NCBI GenBank assembly: GCA_905204225.1
Contig: CAJKZK010000107.1
Coordinates: 1-5,739 of the forward strand
Direction of reading: 5' to 3'
DNA: 5,739 nucleotides
Source: an uncultured Bacillota bacterium
GTDB taxonomy: Bacteria > Bacillota_I > Bacilli_A > RFN20 > CAG-449
Of the stretch, positions 1-5,716 are shown in pieces (the first letter of the stretch is position 1; each line of letters opens with the position of its first letter). Below the pieces are notes generated by a model, which did not search any database, was not told the origin of the DNA, and was given only the letters and a program-made list of their open reading frames with translations. The position numbers and the translations under genes are program-made.

Positions 1-162
1 TTTATCAGAACATGAAATAGAATTATGATGATAATGAGGAGTTAAAACAATTTCATTAACGTCATTTAAAATTTCTAAATCTAACATTTTAGAAGAAATA
101 TCATATGAATTTGAACCATCATCAACACCTGGTAAAATATGAGTATGAATATCTCTAAGCAT
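1..162 (-). CDS. cpsB: Capsule tyrosine-protein phosphatase, PHP family (CpsB/YwqE), N-terminal part only
   Basis: Translating the minus strand from the ATG at 162-160 gives 54 codons with no stop, and the frame leaves the window at base 1. The protein begins MLRDIHTHILPGVDDGSNS, close to the N-terminus of CpsB/CapC/YwqE phosphatases. H6 and H8 form the first PHP metal-binding motif (IHTH). The DDG at 14-16 and TPHYHH at 41-46, which contains the next metal-binding histidines, also match. In this family the manganese-dependent enzyme removes phosphate from the tyrosine cluster of the CpsD kinase. The family is usually about 240-260 residues, so roughly four fifths lies outside the window. A ribosome binding site, AAAGGA (bases 170-175), overlaps the cpsD stop codon, and the spacer between the genes is 11 bases, so the two are cotranscribed and probably translationally coupled. 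The family call is firm. The symbol follows streptococcal naming; in Bacillus it would be ywqE. Confidence 0.9.
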   Translation of the reverse strand, partial: MLRDIHTHILPGVDDGSNSYDISSKMLDLEILNDVNEIVLTPHYHHNSISCSDK

Positions 163-173
163 TATTTTATCCT

Positions 174-857
174 TTAATAATATTTATTTTTATAATCGTA
201 AGAATCCTTTTTATATTTTTTCTTATTAAAAACAACACCTGCAATTTTAATTTTATTGTCTGATTTTAATTGTCTCATAGTTTCTTCAAAATCAGCTTTT
301 TTAGTTTTTGCATATGAAACTGTTATTAAATATTGAGAAACAAATTTAGAACAAATTAAAGCATCTGAAACCACTAAAATTGGTGGAGTATCAACTAAAA
401 TTATATCGTATTTTTCTTTTAAAGAATTAATTAAATTAAATAATATATCTGATTCAAGAACTTTACCAGGGAAAGGAGTATGTGATCCAGCAGTAATAAC
501 ATCTATATTTTCATAATGTTTAATTATATCATCAAATTTTGCTTTTTCAGAACAATAATCTGTAACACCTATATCATTTGTCAAATCAAAAAATCTATGA
601 ATAGATGGTCTACGTAAATCTAAATCTATAACTAAAACTTTATAATTTTTTTTAGAATAAATATATGCTATATTAGCACATACAGTTGATTTTCCATCAC
701 TTGCTAAAGGTGAAGTAACTGCAATAATTTTATTTTTTTCACCAATAAAAGAAAAATCTAAATTTACTTGCAATTGTTGAAATGCTTCTGAATATGTTGA
801 AGATGTATCTTTGATAAGGACTTTTTTATCAATAACATTTGCTTTATCTTTTTTCAT
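174..857 (-). CDS. cpsD: Capsular polysaccharide tyrosine autokinase (BY-kinase, CpsD/CapB/YwqD type)
   Basis: This cytoplasmic P-loop kinase of 227 residues autophosphorylates on C-terminal tyrosines when activated by its membrane partner CpsC, and so modulates polysaccharide assembly and export. Three signature motifs are visible: Walker A, SPLASDGKST (49-58, catalytic K56); Walker A', VLVIDLDLRRP (74-84, D78 and D80); and Walker B, IILVDTPP (152-159, D156). The C-terminus is lysine-rich and carries five tyrosines in the last 13 residues (Y215, Y220, Y222, Y226, Y227), the expected phosphorylation cluster. The length is normal for the split Gram-positive form. The EX2RX2R oligomerisation motif is degenerate: E24 is kept but both arginines are Gln (Q27, Q30). 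The start ATG (857-855) overlaps the cpsC stop by one base (TAATG). A strong GGAGG site at 868-872 lies inside the end of cpsC and supports this start. cpsB follows directly. Confidence 0.95.
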   Translation of the reverse strand: MKKDKANVIDKKVLIKDTSSTYSEAFQQLQVNLDFSFIGEKNKIIAVTSPLASDGKSTVCANIAYIYSKKNYKVLVIDLDLRRPSIHRFFDLTNDIGVTDYCSEKAKFDDIIKHYENIDVITAGSHTPFPGKVLESDILFNLINSLKEKYDIILVDTPPILVVSDALICSKFVSQYLITVSYAKTKKADFEETMRQLKSDNKIKIAGVVFNKKKYKKDSYDYKNKYY

Positions 858-1642
858 TATTTTATTTCCTCCGTAAATTCAGGAATTGTACCAATAACTT
901 TTACATTATATTTCTTTTCAACAAAAGATTTATCTCTTAATGTATTATCTGCTAAATCTTTAATTAAAACATAAGCAATTGCAATTACTAATCCGCCAAC
1001 TAATCCAATAGCAGCATACATTGGTATTCCTTTTGATGTTCTTCTTACATCTGCACAATTTCCATTTCCAAGTTGTTCAAATTGATAGACTGTATTAATT
1101 CTATCTTTAAAAATTTTTAATTCTCCACTTTTTGCAACTTCATTAGCGGATAAAATAACATTTTCAATAACAATTTTTGCCACAGTTGCATCAGTAGATG
1201 TATAACTAACAACAACACATAAAGTATTATCACCAGATGTACTTGCACTTAAGCCATTAATAATATTTTTATAATACTTATCAGTAATTTCTAAACCTTT
1301 AGATTTTAATACTTCATTTTCTTTTAATCTTTCTGTTGCGTTTTTACTAACAGCAGATTCAGTAATAAAAGCTTTAAAAGTATTTATTAATCTTAAACTA
1401 TTAACTAATTCATTATCAATTTTTGTATCACCACTAGTGGTTCCAGAATCAGTAGAATCACTTGAATTATTAATATATACACTCATGCTTGCTTGATATT
1501 TTGGTGGAGTTATCATTCCAAATCCCACGCCACATACTAAACCTACAATAGTGATTATTACCATTGAAATCCAGTGTGATTTAAAAATAGAAAAGATATC
1601 TTTTAAAGATAAACCTTCTTCTTGATAATTTTCTTCATTCAT
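857..1642 (-). CDS. cpsC: Capsular polysaccharide chain-length modulator / kinase activator (Wzz family, CpsC/CapA/YwqC)
   Basis: This 261-residue membrane protein has the polysaccharide co-polymerase layout: a short cytoplasmic N-terminus (1-23), a first membrane helix (about 24-45, ending near the conserved TPPKYQAS segment at 45-52), an extracytoplasmic region of about 155 residues, a second helix (about 207-227) and a cytoplasmic tail of about 34 residues. The tail contains DNTLRDKSFVEKKYNVKVIG (232-251) followed by TIP, typical of this family just after the second helix. In Gram-positive bacteria it sets polymer length and its tail activates the separate CpsD kinase, encoded next door. 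The start is set by an AAGGGGG site about 8 bases upstream. A second ATG, four bases on, is out of frame. It is the first gene of the cpsC-cpsD-cpsB set and has its own promoter candidate (1674-1702). No polymerase or glycosyltransferase gene is visible, so the polysaccharide made is unknown. Confidence 0.92.
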   Translation of the reverse strand: MNEENYQEEGLSLKDIFSIFKSHWISMVIITIVGLVCGVGFGMITPPKYQASMSVYINNSSDSTDSGTTSGDTKIDNELVNSLRLINTFKAFITESAVSKNATERLKENEVLKSKGLEITDKYYKNIINGLSASTSGDNTLCVVVSYTSTDATVAKIVIENVILSANEVAKSGELKIFKDRINTVYQFEQLGNGNCADVRRTSKGIPMYAAIGLVGGLVIAIAYVLIKDLADNTLRDKSFVEKKYNVKVIGTIPEFTEEIK

Positions 1643-1673
1643 TCTTTTTTCCCCCTTACGACGAGTTATTTAT

Positions 1674-1702
1674 AGTATAATATAGTTAAAATATTTACAC
1701 AA
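1674..1702 (-). promoter_or_regulatory. Sigma-A-type promoter candidate for cpsC-cpsD-cpsB
   Basis: On the minus strand there is a -35 element TTGTGT (1702-1697), a 17-base spacer and a -10 element TATACT (1679-1674, five of six to consensus). The -10 lies about 31 bases upstream of the cpsC start, and the AAGGGGG ribosome binding site comes between them. Spacing is ideal, but the -35 matches only three of six. The preceding gene has no convincing terminator, so the cps genes may also receive read-through from tyrS. A direct repeat of TATAGT (1671-1676 and 1681-1686 on the plus strand) overlaps the -10; it may be chance in such AT-rich DNA. Confidence 0.6.
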
Positions 1703-1739
1703 GTAATAGTAATATACAAAATAAAAAAAAGCAACTTAA

Positions 1740-2702
1740 TTAAAATTTAGAAATAATATTTTTTACTTTATCAATATAATAATTTAAAGTTAATTCATGG
1801 TATTCTTCTTTTGCTGATTTATCTTTTGAAAAAAAGACATTATTTAAAAAAGGATTATCTTTATAATATGAATTAATCATTTTAATAGATTCAATTTCTT
1901 TATTTTCTTTATAATTTATTTCAAATTCATCATTATAGATGATAACATTTTCTTTTATTTCATTATTTTTTCTTAATTGTAAAGTAGGAACTACTCCATT
2001 TTTATATCCCAAATTTGATCCTTCTAAAGATAATCCATATCTTTTTGTAAATTTTTTATAATTATCATCAATAGAGGCAAAATAATCTTTCATATCAAAA
2101 AAATAAATTTTTTTAAAATAATCTTTTTCTATTTCTTCTTTTAAAAAATGTTCATAAAAATAACTACAATCACTACATTTACTATAATAAAAATATATCA
2201 AACAATCATTTTGAAGAACTTTTTCTAAATCATTTTCTGAAACAATTTCACATCTATTAGATATTTTTAAATATTTATCTAATTCAACTTTTAAATTATT
2301 AGATGAAGAAAACATTTTCTCATTATCTTCTTGATCAAAATAATATTTATCATTTCCTTTTTCAAATAACACTAAAGTAGGTGTATATTTATAATTAACT
2401 AAATTATCAATATCTTTATTAAGAATGTTATATCCATAAATTAAAATATCATTATCAGAAATATAATTATTAATAATTATTTTAAAATCTTCACAGCTTA
2501 AACAACTTGGAGAATAAATATATAATAAAAAATCTTCTTTAGAGTTAATTTTAGCATTCAATTCATCATAATTTATATCAACAAATGATGTATTATATCT
2601 ACTTTCAATTAAAACAAAATTATGCTCATTAAAACATGAGCATAATAAGATTGAGCAAATTAAAATTGTACTTCTAAATTTTTTAGAAGCGAACAATTCC
2701 AT
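1740..2702 (-). CDS. Probable lipoprotein with two thioredoxin-like domains (tandem CXXC)
   Basis: I do not recognise a named family for this 320-residue protein, but its architecture is readable. The N-terminus has basic residues (K7, K8, R10), a short hydrophobic stretch (11-22) and a lipobox-like L20-C21-S22-C23, suggesting lipid attachment at C23 on the outer face of the membrane. A first thioredoxin-like domain (about 44-145) has CLSC (C67, C70) after a hydrophobic strand, and YTPT with the expected cis-proline P108. A second (about 155-250) has CSDC (C176, C179) and VVPT with P239. The last 70 residues are Lys/Asn/Tyr-rich and unassigned. A thiol-disulfide oxidoreductase role outside the cell is inferred, not shown; the tryptophan before the usual CXXC is absent. 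Tyrosine is strikingly frequent (30 of 320). The start overlaps the end of tyrS by 20 bases and has a ribosome binding site at 2713-2717, so it is probably translated from the tyrS mRNA. The stop is TAA at 1742-1740. Confidence 0.75.
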   Translation of the reverse strand: MELFASKKFRSTILICSILLCSCFNEHNFVLIESRYNTSFVDINYDELNAKINSKEDFLLYIYSPSCLSCEDFKIIINNYISDNDILIYGYNILNKDIDNLVNYKYTPTLVLFEKGNDKYYFDQEDNEKMFSSSNNLKVELDKYLKISNRCEIVSENDLEKVLQNDCLIYFYYSKCSDCSYFYEHFLKEEIEKDYFKKIYFFDMKDYFASIDDNYKKFTKRYGLSLEGSNLGYKNGVVPTLQLRKNNEIKENVIIYNDEFEINYKENKEIESIKMINSYYKDNPFLNNVFFSKDKSAKEEYHELTLNYYIDKVKNIISKF

Positions 2703-3918
2703 ATTTTTTCTTTCCTCTTCTTAAAATAATAAATTTATTATCAATAGCTAAATTTTTATTAAGAATAAATTCTAAGTCAGTCACTTTATCTCCATTAACA
2801 GTAACCGCTCCACCTTTAATAAATTCTCTAGCTTCTCTTTTAGATGATGCTAAAGATGTTCTAACTAATGCATCAATTAATAATTCATTATCAATTCCTT
2901 CGCTTGATGGTAATTCATTAAATCCCATTTCAATTTCTTCACTAGTCAATTCTTTAATATTTCCATTAAATAATGCTTCAGTAATTTTTAAAGCTTGTTT
3001 ATAAGCTTCTTCACCATGAACAAATGTAGTAATTTCTTTAGCTAATGTTTTTTGAGCTAGTCTTAGATGTGGTTCAGCAATGAAAGATTTTTCTATTTCA
3101 GAAATTTCTTCCAATGATAAAAATGTGAATTGTTTTAATCTTTTAATAACTTCATTATCTGGAGTATTTATCCAAAATTGATAAAATTCATAAGGAGATG
3201 TTTTTTTCTTATCAAGCCAAACTGACTTTCCACCTTCAGATTTTCCAAATTTAGTACCATCAGATTTTAAAATTAATGGAATTGTTAAAGCAAATACTTT
3301 AGCATCAGGACCATTTTTCTTTCTAATTAATTCAATACCGCTTGTCATATTTCCCCATTGATCTTGCCCACCAATTTGAACATTACAATTTTCATGTTGA
3401 TATAAATAATTCCAATCTAATGCTTGCAAAATTTGATAAGAAAATTCTGTATAAGAAATTCCTGTTTCTAATCTAGATTTAACTGTATCTTTATTAATCA
3501 TATAATTAACATTAAATTCTTTTCCATAATCTCTTAAGAAACTAATTACATCAATTTTATGAATCCAATCAAAATTATTAACAACTTTTTCAAAGCCAAA
3601 AATTTCTCTAACTTGTTTTTCTAAACAACTAGAATTTTTTAAAGTGATTGATGTATCTAACATCTTTCTTTCACCTTGCATTTTTGGATCACCAATTAAT
3701 CCAGTTGCCCCACCAATTAATAAAACAGGATGATGACCATGATTTTGTAATCTTTTAGCAACTAAATATGTTACTAAATGGCCAACATGCAAAGAATCAC
3801 CTGTTGGGTCAGCTCCTAAATAAAAAGTTATCTTATTATTTTCTAAAAAATCGCCAAAACTATCATCAGTTGTAGCAAAGAAAAGCTCTCTAGCTTTTAA
3901 TTCATCAATTAATCTCAT
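2683..3918 (-). CDS. tyrS: Tyrosine--tRNA ligase (TyrS, class I)
   Basis: This 411-residue cytoplasmic class I aminoacyl-tRNA synthetase activates tyrosine with ATP and charges tRNA-Tyr. The HIGH-type motif is HVGH (44-47), just after YLGADPTG (33-40). The second signature is KFGKS (223-227). Tyrosine-pocket residues match the Bacillus enzyme: Y33, D77 in GLIGDP, the Y161/Q165/D168 set in SYQILQALD, and D186/Q187 in GGQDQWGN. The C-terminal S4-like RNA-binding domain (about 345-405) includes SSKREAREFIKGGAV and ends with RRGKKKY. The length is normal for the bacterial TyrS form and no key residue is missing. The start ATG (3918-3916) has AGGAG five bases upstream and gives the standard N-terminus MRLIDELKAR. 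It is controlled by the T-box leader immediately upstream. Its end overlaps the thioredoxin-like gene by 20 bases, making a two-gene unit. Confidence 0.98.
   Translation of the reverse strand: MRLIDELKARELFFATTDDSFGDFLENNKITFYLGADPTGDSLHVGHLVTYLVAKRLQNHGHHPVLLIGGATGLIGDPKMQGERKMLDTSITLKNSSCLEKQVREIFGFEKVVNNFDWIHKIDVISFLRDYGKEFNVNYMINKDTVKSRLETGISYTEFSYQILQALDWNYLYQHENCNVQIGGQDQWGNMTSGIELIRKKNGPDAKVFALTIPLILKSDGTKFGKSEGGKSVWLDKKKTSPYEFYQFWINTPDNEVIKRLKQFTFLSLEEISEIEKSFIAEPHLRLAQKTLAKEITTFVHGEEAYKQALKITEALFNGNIKELTSEEIEMGFNELPSSEGIDNELLIDALVRTSLASSKREAREFIKGGAVTVNGDKVTDLEFILNKNLAIDNKFIILRRGKKKYGIVRF
2713..2717 (-). promoter_or_regulatory. Ribosome binding site for the thioredoxin-like gene, inside tyrS
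   Basis: GAGGA lies within tyrS codons for the conserved C-terminal Arg-Arg-Gly-Lys stretch, ten bases upstream of the ATG at 2702-2700. It supports the overlapping start, since no other in-frame ATG lies near enough to leave a signal sequence. The spacing is slightly long, so coupling to ribosomes finishing tyrS may help initiation. Confidence 0.6.
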
Positions 3919-4100
3919 TTTTTCTCCTAAATCTAAGGGTGCAAATTAGCACGGTACCACCTTAGTTCCCTTTAGGGCACTCATTTAATTAATTTTTCTC
4001 CAAAGTGTATTTCATAATTTATTAATTCTTAATTTTCACCAAACATTAAGTCTCTAATTTAATTAAATAAATTATTACTAATCTTTTTCATTGAAAATGT
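3919..4100 (-). promoter_or_regulatory. T-box riboswitch leader, tyrosine-specific (specifier UAC)
   Basis: This RNA element senses uncharged tRNA-Tyr. Read on the minus strand, stem I closes with UUUUC (4097-4093) pairing GAAAA (3998-3994). A kink-turn follows, with AAUGA (4092-4088) opposite GGA (4001-3999), and then AAAG/CUUU. AGUA (4079-4076) faces GAA just before the specifier UAC (4009-4007), which is a Tyr codon followed by A, in the expected loop-E arrangement. Above it, AUAAUUU (4075-4069) pairs perfectly with AAAUUAU (4020-4014). The AG bulge is AGAGA (4055-4051), and a distal hairpin CUUAAU/AUUAAG has a loop containing GGUG. A short stem III, CCC-UAAA-GGG (3977-3968), precedes the T-box. 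The T-box bulge UGGU (3959-3956) complements ACCA, fitting a tRNA-Tyr with A73. No stem II is visible. No terminator lies between the T-box and the tyrS start; the AGGAG Shine-Dalgarno (3928-3924) follows directly. The T-box identity and amino-acid assignment are firm; the regulatory mode is inferred. Confidence 0.95.
3933..3965 (-). promoter_or_regulatory. T-box antiterminator/antisequestrator helix
   Basis: Helix A1 is CUAAGG (3965-3960) with CCUUAG (3938-3933), six perfect pairs. The seven-base bulge UGGUACC (3959-3953) receives the tRNA acceptor end. Helix A2 is GUGC (3952-3949) with GCAC (3942-3939), four perfect pairs, closed by a UAAUUU loop. The element ends only 14 bases before the tyrS ATG, so its 3' strand sits beside the ribosome binding site. 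Confidence 0.93.
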
Positions 4101-4115
4101 CATTTGACTATTTTT

Positions 4116-4144
4116 ATACTACCTTTTAATAAAAATAATTTCAA
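4116..4144 (-). promoter_or_regulatory. Promoter candidate for the tyrS T-box transcript
   Basis: On the minus strand, TTGAAA (4144-4139, five of six to the -35 consensus) is followed after 17 bases by TAGTAT (4121-4116, four of six to the -10). An overlapping TATAAA (4118-4113) fits the -10 better but leaves a 20-base spacer. Either way transcription would start near 4109-4105, just before the base of T-box stem I, where a T-box promoter should be. Confidence 0.6.
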
Positions 4145-4214
4145 TAAAAAGATTTTTTTAAATAAATATTGCGTCAGTTAGACAAAGCAAACTTTATAAA
4201 AACCACTTTATTAC

Positions 4215-4243
4215 TTGTTTTTTAATAAATTAAAATTTATTAT
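4215..4243 (+). promoter_or_regulatory. Weak promoter candidate for the M18 aminopeptidase gene
   Basis: TTGTTT (4215-4220) and TATTAT (4238-4243, five of six to the -10 consensus) are separated by 17 bases. The transcript would start near 4250, right at the ribosome binding site, giving an unusually short leader of about 15 bases. An alternative is TATAAA at 4195-4200 with TTGCGT at 4169-4174, but that spacer is 20 bases. I cannot choose between them, and AT-rich DNA produces such matches often. Confidence 0.3.
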
Positions 4244-4264
4244 GTTTGTAAGAGGTGATTATAA

Positions 4265-5641
4265 ATGTATTCAAAAAACATATACGAACATTGTTCGGAT
4301 GAAAAATTATCTTCAATACAAAATTTTAATGAAGATTATAAAGCTTTTCTCTCTTATGGAAAGACAGAAAGATTATGTGTTAAACAAGCAACAAAACTTG
4401 CACAAGAAAAAGGTTTTATTTTATTAGATGATATTATTAATCAACACAAAGAAATTAAAGTTGGTGATAAAATATACGCGATTAATAAAAATAAAAATAT
4501 AGTTTTATTCAAAATTGGTTCTAAACCACTTGTTGATGGATTAAGAATTTTAGGAGCTCATATTGATTCTCCTAGATTAGATGTAAAACAAAATCCATTA
4601 TATCAAAAAGATGATTTTGCTTTACTTGACACTCATTATTATGGTGGAATTAAAAAATATCAATGGGTTACTATTCCTCTAGCTTTACATGGTGTAGTAA
4701 TTAAAAAAGATGGATCTACAGTTGATGTTAATATTGGTGAAGAAAAAGGTGATCCAGTTTTCGGAATTTCAGATTTATTAATTCATTTATCAGCTGACCA
4801 ATTACAAAAACCTGCAAGTAAAGTAATTGAAGGCGAGGATTTAGATTTAACTATTGGTTCTATGCCAGTTAAAGGTGAAGAAAAAGAAGCTGTTAAAAAG
4901 AATGTATTAAAATTATTAAAAGATAAATATGATATTGAAGAAGAAGATTTCTTATCAAGTGAAATTGAGGTAGTTCCTGCAGGTGAAGCAAGAGATTATG
5001 GTCTTGATAGATCAATGGTTGCAGGATATGGTCATGATGATAGAGTTTGTGCTTTCACTTCATTAAGAGCAATTCTTGATGAAGAAGAAGTTGAATATAC
5101 ATCATGCTGTATTTTAGTAGATAAAGAAGAAATTGGTTCTGTTGGCGCTACAGGTGCTCAATCAAAATATTTTGAAGATGTAATTGCTCTTTTATTAGAT
5201 ACAATGGGATATCATTCTTATCTTGATTTAAAGAAAGCTATGACAAATTCAAAAATGTTATCTAGTGATGTTTCTGCAGGTTTTGATCCATTATTTGCTT
5301 CTGTAAACGATCCTAAAAATGCTGCATATTTCAATCGTGGTATTGTATTTAATAAATATACAGGTGCAAGAGGTAAATCAGGATCAAATGATGCTAATCC
5401 TGAATATGTTGCATGGGTTAGAAAAATTCTTGATGAAGAACAAATTCATTTCCAAACAGCTGAACTTGGTAAAGTTGATCAAGGTGGCGGAGGAACAATC
5501 GCTTATATTTTAGGAAATTATAATATGAATGTTCTTGATGCTGGTATAGCAGTATTCAACATGCACGCTCCAATGGAAATTGTTTCTAAAGCTGATGTTT
5601 ATGAAGCATATTTAGCTTATAAAGCTTTCTTAAGTAAATAA
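4265..5641 (+). CDS. Zinc aminopeptidase, peptidase family M18 (aspartyl aminopeptidase-like)
   Basis: This 458-residue cytoplasmic exopeptidase removes N-terminal residues from peptides using a two-zinc centre; acidic residues are the usual family preference, though specificity cannot be read here. Metal and catalytic residues are visible in order: H99 and D101 in GAHIDSP (97-103), D258/D259 in GYGHDDR (254-260), E288/E289 in VDKEEIGS (285-292), D335 in SSDVSAGFDP (333-342), and H434 in NMHAPMEI (432-439). The segment HYYGGIKKYQW (124-134) matches the clostridial/bacilli branch of M18. The length is normal for the family. The start ATG has an excellent AGAGGTGAT ribosome binding site at 4251-4259. 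It ends with tandem stops TAA-TAG and is followed by a strong terminator, so it appears monocistronic. It is divergent from tyrS, with no sign of shared function beyond a housekeeping role in peptide turnover. A more specific substrate or symbol would be a guess. Confidence 0.93.
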   Translation: MYSKNIYEHCSDEKLSSIQNFNEDYKAFLSYGKTERLCVKQATKLAQEKGFILLDDIINQHKEIKVGDKIYAINKNKNIVLFKIGSKPLVDGLRILGAHIDSPRLDVKQNPLYQKDDFALLDTHYYGGIKKYQWVTIPLALHGVVIKKDGSTVDVNIGEEKGDPVFGISDLLIHLSADQLQKPASKVIEGEDLDLTIGSMPVKGEEKEAVKKNVLKLLKDKYDIEEEDFLSSEIEVVPAGEARDYGLDRSMVAGYGHDDRVCAFTSLRAILDEEEVEYTSCCILVDKEEIGSVGATGAQSKYFEDVIALLLDTMGYHSYLDLKKAMTNSKMLSSDVSAGFDPLFASVNDPKNAAYFNRGIVFNKYTGARGKSGSNDANPEYVAWVRKILDEEQIHFQTAELGKVDQGGGGTIAYILGNYNMNVLDAGIAVFNMHAPMEIVSKADVYEAYLAYKAFLSK

Positions 5642-5684
5642 TAGCTATCCATTCAAAAATTTTAAAAGCTATCATAATTATTTT

Positions 5685-5716
5685 AAAAAAAACTCATGTT
5701 ACAATGAGTTTTTTTT
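5685..5716 (+). terminator. Intrinsic terminator after the M18 gene, possibly bidirectional
   Basis: A perfect 13-base-pair stem is formed by an A-run plus CTCAT (5685-5697) and ATGAG plus a T-run (5704-5716), with a six-base loop GTTACA. On the plus strand the 3' arm supplies eight T residues (5709-5716). On the minus strand the A-run (5685-5692) likewise becomes a T-run, so a convergent gene to the right could use it too. It begins 43 bases after the stop codon. Confidence 0.9.

Noticed and set aside
1671..1686. Direct repeat TATAGT spaced by ten bases over the cpsC -10 region, as a possible operator
   Set aside because: Six-base AT-only repeats are expected by chance here, and no partner regulator gene is visible.
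1715..1745. T-run after the thioredoxin-like gene on the minus strand, as a possible terminator
   Set aside because: There is a run of eight T residues, but the bases before it form no stable G-C-containing stem; only a three-base AAG/CTT pairing is possible.
3877..3898. Terminator-like hairpin early in tyrS (AAAAGCT, AGAG, AGCTTTT then CTTT on the minus strand)
   Set aside because: It lies in conserved coding sequence (codons 7-14), has only two G-C pairs and no clean U-run after the stem, and does not share bases with the T-box helix, so it cannot act as the competing T-box terminator in the usual way.
4215..4427. Short plus-strand reading frame overlapping the start of the M18 gene
   Set aside because: It is out of frame with a strongly supported gene, has no ribosome binding site of its own, and its protein is low-complexity Lys/Asn/Tyr typical of AT-rich frame shadows.
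5319..5513. Short plus-strand reading frame inside the M18 gene
   Set aside because: It lies wholly inside conserved M18 coding sequence in another frame, with no plausible start signal.
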